A DNA stretch of 64,000 bases from Campylobacterota bacterium (GTDB lineage Bacteria > Campylobacterota > Campylobacteria > Campylobacterales > Sulfurimonadaceae), in NCBI GenBank assembly GCA_040752835.1, contig JBFMGG010000004.1:95032-159031 (forward strand), written 5' to 3'. Of the stretch, positions 36,523-44,473 are shown in pieces. Positions within the stretch are counted from its first letter, which is position 1, and every line of letters starts with the position of its first letter. The notes beneath the pieces are model-generated. The model was not told where the DNA came from. It did no database searches and was given only the letters and a program-made list of their open reading frames with translations. Position numbers and translations under genes: made by a program.

Positions 36523-37168
36523 CATCACCATTGTTTACAAGGATATCAAACACGCCAATCTAAAGGTCAAACCAAATCAAGAAGTATTGCTAACAGTGCC
36601 TCTTGATATGACGGATGGGGAAATTGAACATATCCTTGTAAAAAGAGCCAATTGGGTCAATCAGCAGCTCAAACTTTTTCAAAAAAACACGCAACCAAAA
36701 AAAGAGCTAGTGAGCGGTGAAAGCTTTTTGTATCTTGGTAAGAATTATCGCCTAAAGGTGATCGAATCAAACGAAGAAAAAGCTCGACTGAATCGTGGAT
36801 ATTTTGAACTCTTTGTTAAAGACAAACATGACTATAGCAGAAAAGAAAAGCTCATCAATGATTGGTATAAATCTAGGGCTATGGAGTATTTTCAAAAAAA
36901 TATTGACAAATATAACGCTATCGTCAAACTAGAGATCAAAGCGGTTCGAATTAGATCCATGAAAACACGCTGGGGATCGTGTAACCCTAAAAAATCCTAT
37001 ATCAATCTAAATCTTGAACTCATCAAAAAACCAAAAAGCTCAATTGAGTATGTCATTTTTCATGAATTGGTTCATTTGATCCATAATGATCATAGTAAAA
37101 ACTTCTACAATCATCTGAGTTTGCATATGCCTGATTGGCAGAAAAGAAAGGCAAACCTCGAACGATAA
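36509..37168 (+). CDS. SprT/YgjP-type zinc metallopeptidase
   Basis: A 219-residue WLM/YgjP (DUF45) protein. The zinc motif is HELVHLIH (near residue 184), preceded by RWGSCNPKKSYINLN, the family hallmark. Homologues often end type I RM operons; their substrate is not established. The start at 36509 overlaps the end of hsdR by 14 bases. It is the last gene of the operon; a hairpin follows. Confidence 0.88.
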   Translation: MQRDNITIVYKDIKHANLKVKPNQEVLLTVPLDMTDGEIEHILVKRANWVNQQLKLFQKNTQPKKELVSGESFLYLGKNYRLKVIESNEEKARLNRGYFELFVKDKHDYSRKEKLINDWYKSRAMEYFQKNIDKYNAIVKLEIKAVRIRSMKTRWGSCNPKKSYINLNLELIKKPKSSIEYVIFHELVHLIHNDHSKNFYNHLSLHMPDWQKRKANLER

Positions 37169-37173
37169 TAAAA

Positions 37174-37196
37174 ATGTGTTTCTAATTGAAACACAT
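37174..37196 (+). terminator. Hairpin at the end of the hsd-CBASS operon
   Basis: Perfect 9-bp stem ATGTGTTTC/GAAACACAT with a TAATT loop, starting 6 bases after the operon's last stop. There is no T-tract, so termination is uncertain. Confidence 0.45.
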
Positions 37197-37377
37197 ACTG
37201 AAATTTGTATTTTTAGGGTCAAATTTGCAAATAGCTCTAAATAATTTCAAATGATTTTATATAGCTATACCCCCATATTTTCCGTATTTTTTTGCCCTTC
37301 CTTTCCAATTTTTTCTTTTCTATACTTATCTCAACAAATAGCTATGCGTTAATTTTTTTGCAATTAGAGGAAAGGTT

Positions 37378-37641
37378 ATGACGGAAAAAGAACTCGTTGA
37401 AATGATGTACGGGAAACATAAAAAATGGCTGCTTAATGCCAATGAAGCAGCTGCAGAATGGGGCAGTAGTTATTCTGCTTTAAGCAAATTATTTGGTGGG
37501 AGTGACGCTCTCCCTGAAAAAATGCTTTTGCAAAAGCAAATCATTCCCCCTTGGACTATGTTTGGTCAAAAGCGAATGTGGAAAATCACGGATATTGCCG
37601 CATGGTTGGTTAATACAGAAAATACGGAGGTTAAAAAATGA
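37378..37641 (+). CDS. Small HTH DNA-binding protein
   Basis: An 87-residue protein with a strong GAGGAAAGG site. LLNANEAAAEWGSSYSALSKLFG, followed by PPWTMFGQKRMWKITDIAAWLV, is the excisionase-like or phage-type winged HTH layout. It is first of a four-gene run (HTH, membrane protein, coupling ATPase, replication-relaxation protein), and its stop overlaps the next ATG by 4 bases. It may regulate that run or the element's transfer region. Confidence 0.65.
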   Translation: MTEKELVEMMYGKHKKWLLNANEAAAEWGSSYSALSKLFGGSDALPEKMLLQKQIIPPWTMFGQKRMWKITDIAAWLVNTENTEVKK

Positions 37642-38324
37642 ATAATCAGCCCTTCAATAATTATTCGAATTCAGGACAAAACAACAACGATTACCAGCGT
37701 CAGCGACAACTTGATGCTGATCGCCAAAAACAGACTTATAAAATGGCAGCAGAACAGGCTTTGGATCACATTGCTAGAGATTATCAAAACGCTCAAGCGA
37801 ACAATCTGAAGAACTGGAAGCTTGATCCATCGGACAAAGCAGCTGTTATACGCTATTATAAACGGTACTGGGATTCGCAGTTCATATCTATTTCTATCTC
37901 AATTTTGATCCTAACATTTCTTGTATCGTTTTATACGAAATGGGCTGTTTTTGGTATTTTTGCAGTCTTCATATTTCGTATAAGATTCTCCCAGCCGGTA
38001 TTTTTGAGGTATCTACTGAATGATCATGAACTAACCGGCAAGCAAATCACCGAAATCAAGGACAAAATCTTTTACAAACAGCTTGAAACCAGTATGACCG
38101 CACTCTTAACGGCTATTTTGATATTGGTAAGCTATAGCAGCTTATTGTTTTCAAAGAGTATCTATCTTGCTAAAGATATGAGTTTTGACGAGATCCAAAA
38201 ATTGGTCTCAATTCTCTCGAAGCCATCTCCATTTTATCTGGAAAATGAGCTTTTTGCATACTTCAATGTGGCTTCTATTCTCGTGTTGATGCTATTGAAA
38301 ATCTATGAGAAATGGAGCAAGTGA
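37638..38324 (+). CDS. Membrane protein of the coupling-ATPase module
   Basis: A 228-residue protein. The N-terminus (1-30) is asparagine/glutamine-rich. Two hydrophobic helices at about 80-118 and two more at about 150-172 and 205-223 predict four TM segments. I recognise no family. Its stop overlaps the start of the VirD4/TraG-like ATPase (TGATG). That ATPase has no TM of its own, so this protein is a candidate membrane anchor supplied as a separate chain. Confidence 0.6.
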   Translation: MNNQPFNNYSNSGQNNNDYQRQRQLDADRQKQTYKMAAEQALDHIARDYQNAQANNLKNWKLDPSDKAAVIRYYKRYWDSQFISISISILILTFLVSFYTKWAVFGIFAVFIFRIRFSQPVFLRYLLNDHELTGKQITEIKDKIFYKQLETSMTALLTAILILVSYSSLLFSKSIYLAKDMSFDEIQKLVSILSKPSPFYLENELFAYFNVASILVLMLLKIYEKWSK

Positions 38325-39862
38325 TGTTTTTTAAAACTCCAGCTAGAGAAAAAAATACTACCCAAAACAATGTGTACGCGCAACAAAGCGCGTATGGGCG
38401 AGGCATCACCTCTATTCAATCTGCCAAAGATGAATTGTACCGTCAGCCAAAACGTTTTAATCCGCTGCAATACCTCGAAAAAAACCGATATTTTTTGGGA
38501 TTAAATCATCTTAATGGTCAACCGACATATAACTATGAATCGATTCATACCCAAATCGTTGCACCTACTCGCTCTGGAAAGGGTGTTTTCATCGGGATCA
38601 AAGCCGTTGAAGCATTACGTGAATATCGTGGTTTGATTGTCATTGACCCTAAAGAAGATGATTTTCTCCCTCAAGTCATACTTGAAGAGCTTGATCGACA
38701 GAATCGCACCGCTGATTTTCAAATACTAAATTGGCCAAATGATTTTGGCTATACCGTATTTTCACCTACTGATACAATCGAAGAAGCGACCAAAAAGATG
38801 ACGATCATGCTCAATTTGATAGAAAACGATACCGAATTAGGGGCAAGTCATTATCGAAAAAGCGAGCGCATATTACTCTCAAAAATAATGCACATCTTTT
38901 TCAATGTCGAAAAGCTTTTAAGCATTAAAATAGACCGTTCACTGGCTGGCTTGTCGCAGTTTTTAAAATACGTCATTGCTGATTTAAATGCTGCTAGTGA
39001 ATTTGTCAAAGAACAGGAAAAAAGCAAGCCAAATTTTGACAAGCTCGAAAAGCTTTCAAAACGGTATTTCGATCCAGAACTATTTATAAAAATGGATCTG
39101 AAGCCTTCACAGATGGCGATATTGGAGTCGTTGCAGTTTTCCATTTCCGAGTTTGATAATGTCACTATCTACGATAAATATCATCTTGCAGATGCTCTGA
39201 CAAAAGGTAAAGTACTCTATATCAAAAGCGACATGCTGGATGAAACAGCACTCAAGTTTTTGAAACTTGTCATCACAGATATCATTCAGCAGTCTAAAAA
39301 AATGAAGAGTCAAACGAATTGCTTGGTAATACTGGATGAGCTTTCATTCTATCCGACACAGATTTTATCGGCTGGGCTCGCCACGGCAGCAGGATTTGGA
39401 GTTAAATTTATCTTGTCATATCAAAGTGAAGCACAAATGCGTGATGAGAGCTTGCGTGTCGCCATCAAAGACAACTGCCAAACGAAGATTTATTATAAAA
39501 CATCCGATGATAAAACGCTCAAATACATCGAACTTTTAAGCGGCTTGGAATTGGTTTCACAAGTGACAAAAAAGGGGCATGAAACAACTATCAGACAGAT
39601 GCAAGAGGAGCACATGAACATCACACGTCTTCGTGCGTTGCCTCGCTCAACCGTGGCGATCTTGATTGAAGAGAATCTCAATGAAATGAAGATTTTTCAA
39701 ACATCACCAATACCTGTACGGCAAAAGTTCGACTGGACACAACTCAATGCGAAACAAGTACAAATTCCAAAATTTGAACTCAAAAAAGCATTTGCAGTTG
39801 AGCTTGTTTCGGTGGATACGATTGAACTATCCGCAACTACTTCTAAAGAGCTGGTTTTATAG
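38324..39862 (+). CDS. Type IV coupling protein-like ATPase (VirD4/TraG family), TM-less
   Basis: A 512-residue hexameric-type DNA translocase. Walker A is APTRSGKG (about residue 85) and Walker B is CLVILDELSFYP. The TraG/VirD4 C-terminal pattern DNCQTKIYYKTSDDKT and RLRALPRSTVAIL is present. Family members link relaxosomes to a T4SS and normally begin with two TM helices; none is present here. ATG 38324 has GGAG upstream and overlaps the membrane-protein stop. No T4SS channel genes accompany it. Confidence 0.82.
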   Translation: MFFKTPAREKNTTQNNVYAQQSAYGRGITSIQSAKDELYRQPKRFNPLQYLEKNRYFLGLNHLNGQPTYNYESIHTQIVAPTRSGKGVFIGIKAVEALREYRGLIVIDPKEDDFLPQVILEELDRQNRTADFQILNWPNDFGYTVFSPTDTIEEATKKMTIMLNLIENDTELGASHYRKSERILLSKIMHIFFNVEKLLSIKIDRSLAGLSQFLKYVIADLNAASEFVKEQEKSKPNFDKLEKLSKRYFDPELFIKMDLKPSQMAILESLQFSISEFDNVTIYDKYHLADALTKGKVLYIKSDMLDETALKFLKLVITDIIQQSKKMKSQTNCLVILDELSFYPTQILSAGLATAAGFGVKFILSYQSEAQMRDESLRVAIKDNCQTKIYYKTSDDKTLKYIELLSGLELVSQVTKKGHETTIRQMQEEHMNITRLRALPRSTVAILIEENLNEMKIFQTSPIPVRQKFDWTQLNAKQVQIPKFELKKAFAVELVSVDTIELSATTSKELVL

Positions 39863-39871
39863 GGGGAGGGG

Positions 39872-40537
39872 ATGATTACCGACAGAGACATAGAAATATT
39901 CAAATTCATCAATCGCTACGGCAAAAGCTATATTGAGGTACTTGCAAAAACATTTTTCACTAATGAGCAAGTTGCCCGTAATCGTATCAATAGCCTTGCG
40001 AAACAAAACTTGATAAGCTATTGGAATACTGGTTTGATGAAACCGCGTAGAGCAATAGTTCTCTCAAATGATTCAAAAATGCTACTTGAATCTGAACATG
40101 AGATCATTGCCAAAACAGTGAAGCTCAATCGCACTACAATCCATCACAACATCATCGAACAAATTGCCGATTATCACCTTGGAAGGATTGGCATAGTTGA
40201 GAGGGCAACGGTTGCTACGCATTGCAGCAAGCTTCATCATGTGCCTGATTTTATTTTTACCAACGAACAGGGTAATAAAATCAATATCGAAGTGGAGCTG
40301 ACCAAAAAATCAGCTCCTCGTTACGCTGGCATCATGAAGGATGTCAGCAAAGACAATGTGGATGCGATCATCTATATTTTAGACAGTGCCACTAAAATAA
40401 GATCATACGCTTCCATCATGCCAAAATGGCATAAACTCTTTTTTATCGACATTGATGATTTGATAAAAAATATTGATCAAACAGGGCAAATCAAACCGCA
40501 CTCGCAGGAGGTGAGTTTGTTTGAAGCCCCTATTTGA
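39872..40537 (+). CDS. Replication-relaxation family protein
   Basis: A 221-residue protein with an N-terminal winged HTH (about 1-60) and a C-terminal alpha/beta domain holding PDFIFTNEQGNKINIEVELT. That is the Replic_Relax/MobC-like layout with a PD-(D/E)xK-like core (D, E-x-E). Homologues on plasmids help in mobilisation or replication of relaxed DNA. A GGGGAGGGG site precedes the ATG. It is last in the module, next to the structured region. Confidence 0.72.
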   Translation: MITDRDIEIFKFINRYGKSYIEVLAKTFFTNEQVARNRINSLAKQNLISYWNTGLMKPRRAIVLSNDSKMLLESEHEIIAKTVKLNRTTIHHNIIEQIADYHLGRIGIVERATVATHCSKLHHVPDFIFTNEQGNKINIEVELTKKSAPRYAGIMKDVSKDNVDAIIYILDSATKIRSYASIMPKWHKLFFIDIDDLIKNIDQTGQIKPHSQEVSLFEAPI

Positions 40538-40542
40538 GATGC

Positions 40543-40583
40543 TATTTAAAAGTCTGTTCAACTCGTAAACAGACTTTTAAATA
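40543..40583 (+). terminator. Perfect 16-bp inverted repeat after the replication-relaxation gene
   Basis: TATTTAAAAGTCTGTT (40543-40558) and its exact complement (40568-40583) with a CAACTCGTA loop begin 5 bases after the stop codon. The A/T ends can act as a bidirectional terminator. Confidence 0.6.
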
Positions 40584-40630
40584 AGTAATGCGGTACTCAA
40601 ACCTCGTATGGTCGGTTGTTTGCACCTTAT

Positions 40631-40887
40631 GGGCGCGTCTGGAGTAAACTCCCGACCCCGATGTGCCATCCGGCGTTTGTTGACACAAAAAAATTAACAC
40701 ACTCGCAAGTGTTAACATTTTTATCTCATCAACACCTGAGCATCATCAAGTTTATCTACAACTTGCGCCTCCCCGCAACTTGCTATCTAAACTGAATGAT
40801 TTGTCCCATCGGGGTCTGGCGACACTAAAAATTTACGCTCAGATTTTTACAAAATCTAACGCTATTTTTAGGCTCCAAGACGCGCCC
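40631..40887. repeat. Long inverted-repeat block
   Basis: GGGCGCGTCTGGAG (40631-40644) pairs with CTCCAAGACGCGCCC (40873-40887) except for one base. GACCCCGAT (40654-40662) pairs exactly with ATCGGGGTC (40808-40816). The right part contains CTAAAAAT/ATTTTTAG (40825-40832/40864-40871) enclosing AGATTTT/AAAATCT. Its role is unknown; the position beside a coupling ATPase suggests a DNA-processing site. Confidence 0.6.
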
Positions 40888-41084
40888 AGTCTCCGTTGCG
40901 CTCTTTTAAAAAAATCATCTCCCAGATAATTTTTTCAAAAAAGCTCTCTTCGCCATCTTCACAAGGAAATGAAAAATAGTGGATGATTTTTCATTTTTAT
41001 CTATCATGTGAATCTCACGTATGGTGAGCTATCTTTCTTTATATTTTTATTTTTAACAAAAGAACATCAACGGGAGAAATAAAT

Positions 41085-41263
41085 AATATTATCATTAAAG
41101 CAATATATTATTACAATCAATGATAATATGCCTATTTTATGATAATATAAGCTTTGTATTTTGATGCCATAAAACACATGTATGGGATTTAAATCTTATA
41201 TTATCATTAATATCATATTTTATTGAAGCCATTGAGAAAGTTATTTTTTTATGATAATATAAG
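41085..41263. promoter_or_regulatory. Five-copy operator array upstream of the AbiEi-like gene
   Basis: The motif TTATGATAATATAAG occurs in full at 41137-41151 and 41249-41263, as the shorter AATGATAATAT at 41119-41129, and inverted at 41085-41096 and 41195-41207. The last copy ends 3 bases before the ATG and covers the AAGG ribosome binding site. Bound protein would block both promoter and translation start, as expected for an autoregulated antitoxin gene. Confidence 0.65.
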
Positions 41264-41266
41264 GCT

Positions 41267-42298
41267 ATGGAAAAGAAATATAAAGAACTTTTAAATACTG
41301 TAAAAGATGAATTTGATTTGTCTATATCATTTGGACAAGCGAGTCAAGAAGTCAAATTGCCTCCTATAATAAGAATGGAATATGATATAGAGTTAATTAA
41401 AATAGAATTTATTGAATTTGCCTTAATCACTCCAAAACATCAAGAGCCAGATTCAATAAAGCGGATAAATATGATACAGGAAAGGTACAATAAGCCTCTT
41501 TTATACCTAAGTGAAAACATAGCCTCACCTCTTAAAAGACAGTTTCTTGATTCTCACATATCATTCGTATCTAAAAATATGATATACCTATATCCTCTTT
41601 TGCTGATTCAAAAAGATAGAGGTGAATTTGTTCAAAACAAAAATATAAAAAATATAAATATATCTATGCAACCTTTAATGCTTTATCTCCTATACAATCA
41701 TAGATATGATGATCATTTTAGTGTTGAAAAAATTCATTCAGAGTTTAAACAAAGTATTCCAACAATATATAGATATATCCAAGTTTTAGAAGATTTATCT
41801 TTAATAAAAGTAGAAAAGGATGGAAGAAATAAATTTTTTAAACTAAATCAAGAGATGTCTTTTGAGAAGATGATAGAACTATTGCGTTCACCTGTCAAAG
41901 AAACAGTTTTTATAAAGCATGAAGACTTTCAAAGGATAAATAAAAATCATCAATATTGTATAGCTGGTGAAAGCGCACTTAGTCAATATAATCTAGCCGT
42001 AAGTCAACAAAGCTATGCAGTTTTTTACAATGATACAAAAGGAAGGGAATGGGATAAAGTGAATTATTCTTCTCGTTATTATGATGAATACGATGAAATA
42101 CAAAAGTGGCATTATGATCCAAAAAGTATCAACAAAATGATAAAAGATTCGTATATGTATTACCAAGATAGTGTTGATCCAATATCACTATATTTAAGCC
42201 TTAGAGATATTGATATTGATATTGATATTAGACTTACAGATGCAATAGAGGAATTATTTGAAGAGATTAAAAGGTTATATGGATGGCAAACGATATAG
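41267..42298 (+). CDS. AbiEi-like transcriptional regulator/antitoxin
   Basis: A 343-residue protein. The middle (about 140-200) holds a winged HTH: SVEKIHSEFKQSIPTIYRYIQVLEDLSLIKVEKDG. The C-terminal part includes the AGESALSQYNLA segment resembling the AbiEi C-terminal domain. The N-terminal 130 residues are not recognised and are longer than in classic AbiEi. A 16-base overlap with a DxD nucleotidyltransferase gene and the operator array support a type IV AbiE-like toxin-antitoxin unit. The HTH placement differs from the standard N-terminal one, so the family is tentative. Confidence 0.6.
   Translation: MEKKYKELLNTVKDEFDLSISFGQASQEVKLPPIIRMEYDIELIKIEFIEFALITPKHQEPDSIKRINMIQERYNKPLLYLSENIASPLKRQFLDSHISFVSKNMIYLYPLLLIQKDRGEFVQNKNIKNINISMQPLMLYLLYNHRYDDHFSVEKIHSEFKQSIPTIYRYIQVLEDLSLIKVEKDGRNKFFKLNQEMSFEKMIELLRSPVKETVFIKHEDFQRINKNHQYCIAGESALSQYNLAVSQQSYAVFYNDTKGREWDKVNYSSRYYDEYDEIQKWHYDPKSINKMIKDSYMYYQDSVDPISLYLSLRDIDIDIDIRLTDAIEELFEEIKRLYGWQTI
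42206..42229 (+). repeat. Four tandem GATATT hexamers inside the AbiEi-like gene
   Basis: Four exact copies encode alternating Asp-Ile near the C-terminus (about residues 314-321). The hexamer unit keeps frame on slippage, so only length would vary. Confidence 0.8.
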
Positions 42299-43008
42299 TA
42301 CAAGGATTATCCCATTTTTCAGATTTTTTTACGGATTACAAGGATGATTACATAGTTATTGGTGGTGTGGCAACTGCTTTACATTTGAAAAGATATGGTG
42401 CTACATCAATCAGGGCCACTTTGGATATTGATTTAATAGTCCTAGATGATCAAAAAAATAGTACTTTTGTAGATAGAATGGTTGAATATGTAAAAACAGT
42501 AAGCTATCAGCACTGTGGTATATATAAAGAAGAAACGAGGATATTATATCAATTTAAAGATCCTGTCATTAAAGACGCACCAGAGCAAATAGAACTATTT
42601 ACTATTGATGAAATAAAAGATGAGAAATTAACCTTTATACGGCTGGAGGGGAGTGAATACTATTTTTATATTAGTGCAATAGTTCTGAATAGTGATTACA
42701 GAGAACTCATTGATCAGTTTAAGCTAGATCATCATAATTTATCAATAGCAGCTCCTGAAGTTTTAATACCATTAAAAGCATTAGCATATGTAAATCTTGG
42801 AAAAGAAGGCACAAAAAGAGCTTTGAGAGAACAGAAAAAACATCTTGATGATATCAAAAGACTAATAGAATATGTCGAGGAAGAAAAAATTGAAGTAAGT
42901 GAGAAAATTTATAATGATCTTACCACGGTTTTAGGGGAAGTAAAAAAAATTAGAGGTAGAGAAGAGTTAGCTGATAACGCTTTAAAGGTATATGTTAAAA
43001 AAGCGTAA
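42283..43008 (+). CDS. AbiEii-like nucleotidyltransferase toxin
   Basis: A 241-residue nucleotidyltransferase. The core motif is VIGGVATALHLKRYG, followed by TLDIDLIV (the DxD metal pair), typical of AbiEii/DUF1814-type toxins, which modify tRNA or nucleotides. The C-terminal half is helical and charged. It starts inside the upstream gene, so the two are coupled. The promoter array in front of the pair fits an autoregulated TA operon. Confidence 0.72.
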   Translation: MANDIVQGLSHFSDFFTDYKDDYIVIGGVATALHLKRYGATSIRATLDIDLIVLDDQKNSTFVDRMVEYVKTVSYQHCGIYKEETRILYQFKDPVIKDAPEQIELFTIDEIKDEKLTFIRLEGSEYYFYISAIVLNSDYRELIDQFKLDHHNLSIAAPEVLIPLKALAYVNLGKEGTKRALREQKKHLDDIKRLIEYVEEEKIEVSEKIYNDLTTVLGEVKKIRGREELADNALKVYVKKA

Positions 43009-43022
43009 AATTTACGGCTCTT

Positions 43023-44168
43023 CTAAAACAAAGCTTTCGTGATATTGTGTCTGATGTTAGGAATTAAATGTGCGTAACGCATTGTCATATCAATATTTTT
43101 ATGACCTAATTGCTCTTTTATCTGTAATATATCAAGCCCTGCTTCTGCAAGCCAACTCGCATGGGTATGACGAAGTGAGTGGGCAGTAATTTTATATTTA
43201 GTATCCAGAGCGTTATTACCTGGAATAACACTTTCTACCGCCGTTGCAAAATAATCCGGCATTCTCAAAATTATCCCTCCGTCACTATTATTGATGACAT
43301 TTTCATTTACTCTGTTTTCATAAAGGTCATTAATCGTTTCGCGAAGGGTTTCATTCATTGCGATATGGCGCTCATTGCCATTTTTTGTCTTTTTGAAAAA
43401 AATCGTATTGTTAGCAAAATTGACATCAGCCCATTTCAATCGAGTATCGATACCCGTTTTGTTTTTCTGAGATGAGGCACCTGTAATTTCACTAAACCGT
43501 GCACCGGTAAAAAGGAGTAGTACCATCAAATGATACGTCAAAGGGTGTGTAGATTCCAAAATCTCTAAAATTTTTCTAGCCTGTTCTTTCGTTAAATACC
43601 CTTGTCGTTTATTATCAATTTCTGGCATTTTGACTTTGCCGGCACTCATAGGATTGGTAAAGTTTTTGAGTATATCATGTTTGATCGCGTAATTGATGAT
43701 CGTTCGGATGAGTGTTAATTGATGCTTGATTGTTTGCGATTCCAAACCCTTTTCTATCAGTTCTTGCTTGAATTTCTCAAAATCTAATGAAGCTAGATCC
43801 TTGACATTTTTTTGTCCAAAAATAGGCCTGATGTGTTTTTTATAATTCCGTTCATCCATGAGATAGGATTTTTTATTTGCCTTTGCATAACTGTAAAACT
43901 CTTCCCAAATAGCCTCAAATTTTAGTTTCGAAGTTCGACCAGCTTTGATAGTTGGCTCTTCATCATGCTGAAGCTTATACTTCATTTCGATCAATTTAGC
44001 ATAAGCATCTTTTACGGTAAAATCAGAAATTTTCGTTTTTTTACCTACAAGTACTTTAACTGGCTTGCCTTGATCATCACGATAATTGATGTAATAGGAG
44101 ATATCGCCATTCTTTAGCTCGTTGATCCAAACGCCTTCATATTTTCCACCAACTGGCTTCAGTCCCAT
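43023..44168 (-). CDS. Tyrosine site-specific recombinase (island integrase)
   Basis: A 381-residue phage-type integrase. The N-terminal arm/core-binding part is followed by the catalytic domain with TGARFSEI (Arg I), HSLRHTHASWLAEAG (HxxR) and LGHKNIDMTMRYAHL (Tyr nucleophile). ATG 44168 is preferred over an upstream TTG because GGAG lies 9 bases before it. It reads away from the right attachment repeat 250 bases off, which places it as the island's own integrase. Confidence 0.93.
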   Translation of the reverse strand: MGLKPVGGKYEGVWINELKNGDISYYINYRDDQGKPVKVLVGKKTKISDFTVKDAYAKLIEMKYKLQHDEEPTIKAGRTSKLKFEAIWEEFYSYAKANKKSYLMDERNYKKHIRPIFGQKNVKDLASLDFEKFKQELIEKGLESQTIKHQLTLIRTIINYAIKHDILKNFTNPMSAGKVKMPEIDNKRQGYLTKEQARKILEILESTHPLTYHLMVLLLFTGARFSEITGASSQKNKTGIDTRLKWADVNFANNTIFFKKTKNGNERHIAMNETLRETINDLYENRVNENVINNSDGGIILRMPDYFATAVESVIPGNNALDTKYKITAHSLRHTHASWLAEAGLDILQIKEQLGHKNIDMTMRYAHLIPNIRHNITKALF

Positions 44169-44268
44169 TTTATAACTCTCCAATTTAACGACAAAACTGC
44201 TTTTTATATATAATTCGTCGTTTTTTTATTGAAAAAGTATAACAAAGTTTTCGTAATAAGAAGTGATT

Positions 44269-44292
44269 TTTTTACTACAATTTTTACTACAA
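44269..44292 (+). repeat. Tandem TTTTTACTACAA repeat, candidate integrase arm site (right)
   Basis: Two exact adjacent 12-mers, matching the pair at 25873-25895. They lie between the integrase gene and attR. Confidence 0.6.
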
Positions 44293-44416
44293 AGTTTGAA
44301 AAATGATGAAAATGAAAGCATAATAATGAAAAACAAGGAAGGCTATATAATCCCAAAATATAGGGATTTTGAAAAGATTTGAAAAGATTTAAGAAATTAT
44401 GAAAAATGCCAAAAAA

Positions 44417-44473
44417 CAGACTTAGGATCTGGTGCCTCACGGTGTGAAGGTTCAAGTCCTTTCGTCCGCACCA
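44417..44473 (+). repeat. attR core (57-bp copy of tRNA-Leu 3' end)
   Basis: Exact copy of 25755-25811. It lacks the 5' half of the tRNA, so it is not a tRNA gene. Confidence 0.93.

Larger units (their letters stand above)
40538..41266. other. Highly structured non-coding region, candidate transfer or replication origin, plus AbiE operators
   Basis: No gene is visible. From left it holds a perfect 16-bp inverted repeat (40543-40583), a hairpin with T-tail (40694-40721), long inverted blocks 40631-40662 versus 40808-40887, a nested double hairpin (40825-40871), ATGAAAAAT/ATTTTTCAT near 40973-40998, and then five copies of a TATGATAATATAAG-type motif (41085-41263). The first part is a candidate oriT-like site next to the coupling-ATPase genes; the last part is the promoter/operator of the AbiE-like pair. 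Confidence 0.6.
25755..44473. mobile_element. Integrative island in tRNA-Leu carrying defence genes
   Basis: A segment of about 18.7 kb bounded by 57-bp direct repeats (25755-25811 and 44417-44473), with a tyrosine integrase just inside the right repeat. It is visibly more AT-rich than its flanks. It carries a type I RM operon with nested CBASS, a coupling-ATPase module and an AbiE-like pair. No T4SS channel genes, recognisable relaxase or phage structural genes are present, so it is probably mobilisable or a genomic island rather than a self-transmissible ICE. Confidence 0.9.

Noticed and set aside
37638-40537. Complete conjugation system.
   Set aside because: Only the coupling ATPase, a membrane protein, a HTH protein and a replication-relaxation protein are present; no relaxase, VirB4-like ATPase or channel proteins were found in the island.
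44417-44473. Second tRNA-Leu gene.
   Set aside because: Only the 3' 57 bases are present; there is no 5' acceptor strand or D arm. It is the attR repeat.
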